Shown here in pieces: positions 5,561-5,837 of a stretch of DNA of 5,837 bases. The position numbers were made by a program, and so were the translations under genes. The notes beneath the pieces are model-generated. The model did no database searches and had not been told where the DNA came from. It saw nothing but the letters and a program-made list of their open reading frames with translations. The stretch covers positions 1-5,837 of the forward strand of contig JAJZQK010000258.1 of the NCBI GenBank assembly GCA_021847625.1. The letters are read 5' to 3'. This DNA is from Chloroflexota bacterium (lineage in GTDB: Bacteria > Chloroflexota > FW602-bin22 > JAMCYS01). Position 1 is the stretch's first letter. Every line of letters starts with the position of its first letter.

Positions 5561-5673
5561 TTGTAGGGGCAGGGACTGGGTCCCCGCCCGGTCCGCCTGA
5601 GGCGGACCGGGCTTACACCGGCCCTTTTCACTTTCAGTCAGCCCGGGGCCGGCACGGAGTCCGGCCCCTACGA
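5561..5673. repeat. Composite palindromic repeat bounded by inverted GTAGGGGC / GCCCCTAC ends
   Basis: TTGTAGGGGC (5561-5570) and GCCCCTACGA (5664-5673) are near-perfect inverted ends. Inside are three hairpins: GGGC-A-GGGA (5567-5575) with TCCC-C-GCCC (5581-5589), one mismatch; GCCCGGTCCGCC (5586-5597) with GGCGGACCGGGC (5601-5612), loop TGA; and GGGGCCGG (5645-5652) with CCGGCCCC (5661-5668). The first two share bases and so are mutually exclusive. This looks like clustered interspersed palindromic repeats (REP- or MITE-like). No target-site duplication or transposase is seen. Confidence 0.6.
5586..5612. repeat. 27-base near-perfect palindrome within the repeat cluster
   Basis: Twelve perfectly paired bases on each side of TGA, whose T and A can also pair, give a 13-bp arm around a single central G. 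It is the strongest local palindrome in the window. A TTTT run occurs at 5625-5628, 12 bases after the stem, which is too far for a standard terminator. Confidence 0.7.
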
Positions 5674-5731
5674 CAGGAGTAGGCCGTCATCTTGGCCGCT
5701 TTCAGCCAAAGCCGGTAGCCGTCCGGTTCCA

Positions 5732-5808
5732 GTCATTCCCGCGTAAGCGGGAATCCATCCGGTGCTCGCCCGGACCGGGGGCTGGATCCCCGCTTGCGCG
5801 GGGATGAC
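5732..5808. repeat. Pair of inverted repeat hairpins (ATTCCCGC / ATCCCCGC type)
   Basis: Arm 1 (5732-5760) and arm 2 (5780-5808) are inverted copies matching at 25 of 29 positions, separated by 19 bases. Each arm is itself a hairpin: ATTCCCGC (5735-5742), loop GTAA, GCGGGAAT (5747-5754); and ATCCCCGC (5786-5793), loop TTGC, GCGGGGAT (5798-5805). The T-A pair in arm 1 is replaced by a C-G pair in arm 2, keeping both 8-bp stems intact. The whole can also fold as one long stem-loop. The form resembles dispersed ATTCCC-N8-GGGAAT repeats (dRS3-like) seen in many bacterial genomes; the identification is by appearance only. Confidence 0.7.
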
Positions 5809-5837
5809 AGGGGCGCCGGCAGAGCCTGCATTGCCCC

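Larger units (their letters stand above)
5428..5837. other. Non-coding, repeat-rich region
   Basis: No reading frame here has family resemblance, a credible ribosome site or useful length. The first ~100 bases are the probable leader and promoter region of the leftward 248-residue gene; the rest is dominated by the palindromic repeats listed separately. What lies beyond 5837 is unknown, so the repeats may sit between divergent genes or mark the far edge of an intergenic island. Confidence 0.7.

Noticed and set aside
5561..5808. CRISPR array
   Set aside because: The repeats are inverted palindromes of different families, without regularly spaced direct copies or unique spacers.
5561..5808. 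Insertion sequence
   Set aside because: No transposase frame or target-site duplication; only short palindromic repeat units are present.

Overview
This is a G+C-rich (roughly two thirds by eye) bacterial chromosomal segment with five genes and the 3' part of a sixth. The organism cannot be named from the sequence alone. The high G+C, the Thr/Pro-rich stalk on a surface lipoprotein, the DnaJ plus MerR/HspR-like pair and the abundant short palindromic repeats would fit an uncultivated Chloroflexota (Dehalococcoidia-like) genome, but this is inference and an actinobacterial-type host is not excluded.

Layout. Positions 2-1012 (+) hold the C-terminal two thirds of a thiamine-pyrophosphate enzyme of the acetolactate synthase superfamily, cut by the window edge. 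After an 81-base gap with a G+C-rich inverted repeat comes 1094-2209 (+), a predicted lipoprotein with a Thr/Pro stalk and a class A beta-lactamase-like serine hydrolase domain that lacks the usual omega loop. A perfect TATAAT box and a leader hairpin precede 2312-3115 (+), an NAD(P)H-dependent FMN reductase/iron-sulfur flavoprotein-like protein with a strong Shine-Dalgarno. A 12-bp inverted repeat at 3145-3192 separates the rightward genes from the leftward group.

Leftward group (minus strand, read from right to left): 5427-4681 encodes a conserved-looking protein I do not recognise. Positions 4541-3529 encode a class B (no zinc finger) DnaJ/CbpA-type co-chaperone, interrupted by a one-base frameshift in the C4G4 tract at 3839-3846. 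Positions 3505-3188 encode a 105-residue MerR-family HspR/CbpM-like regulator. The co-chaperone and regulator are 23 bases apart and almost certainly co-transcribed, a stress-chaperone module in which the regulator probably controls the J protein or its gene.

The last ~410 bases (5428-5837) carry no gene that I can support. Apart from the putative leader of the 248-residue protein, they are a cluster of palindromic repeats: a GTAGGGGC-bounded composite (5561-5673) with three stem-loops, and a pair of inverted ATTCCCGC/ATCCCCGC hairpins (5732-5808) in which a base-pair difference between the two arms is compensatory. No RNA gene, CRISPR array, transposase or phage gene is visible. The strongest anomalies are the dnaJ frameshift, the covarying repeat hairpins, and variant catalytic or cofactor motifs in the three metabolic/surface genes. 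I do not see a clearly new multi-gene system.
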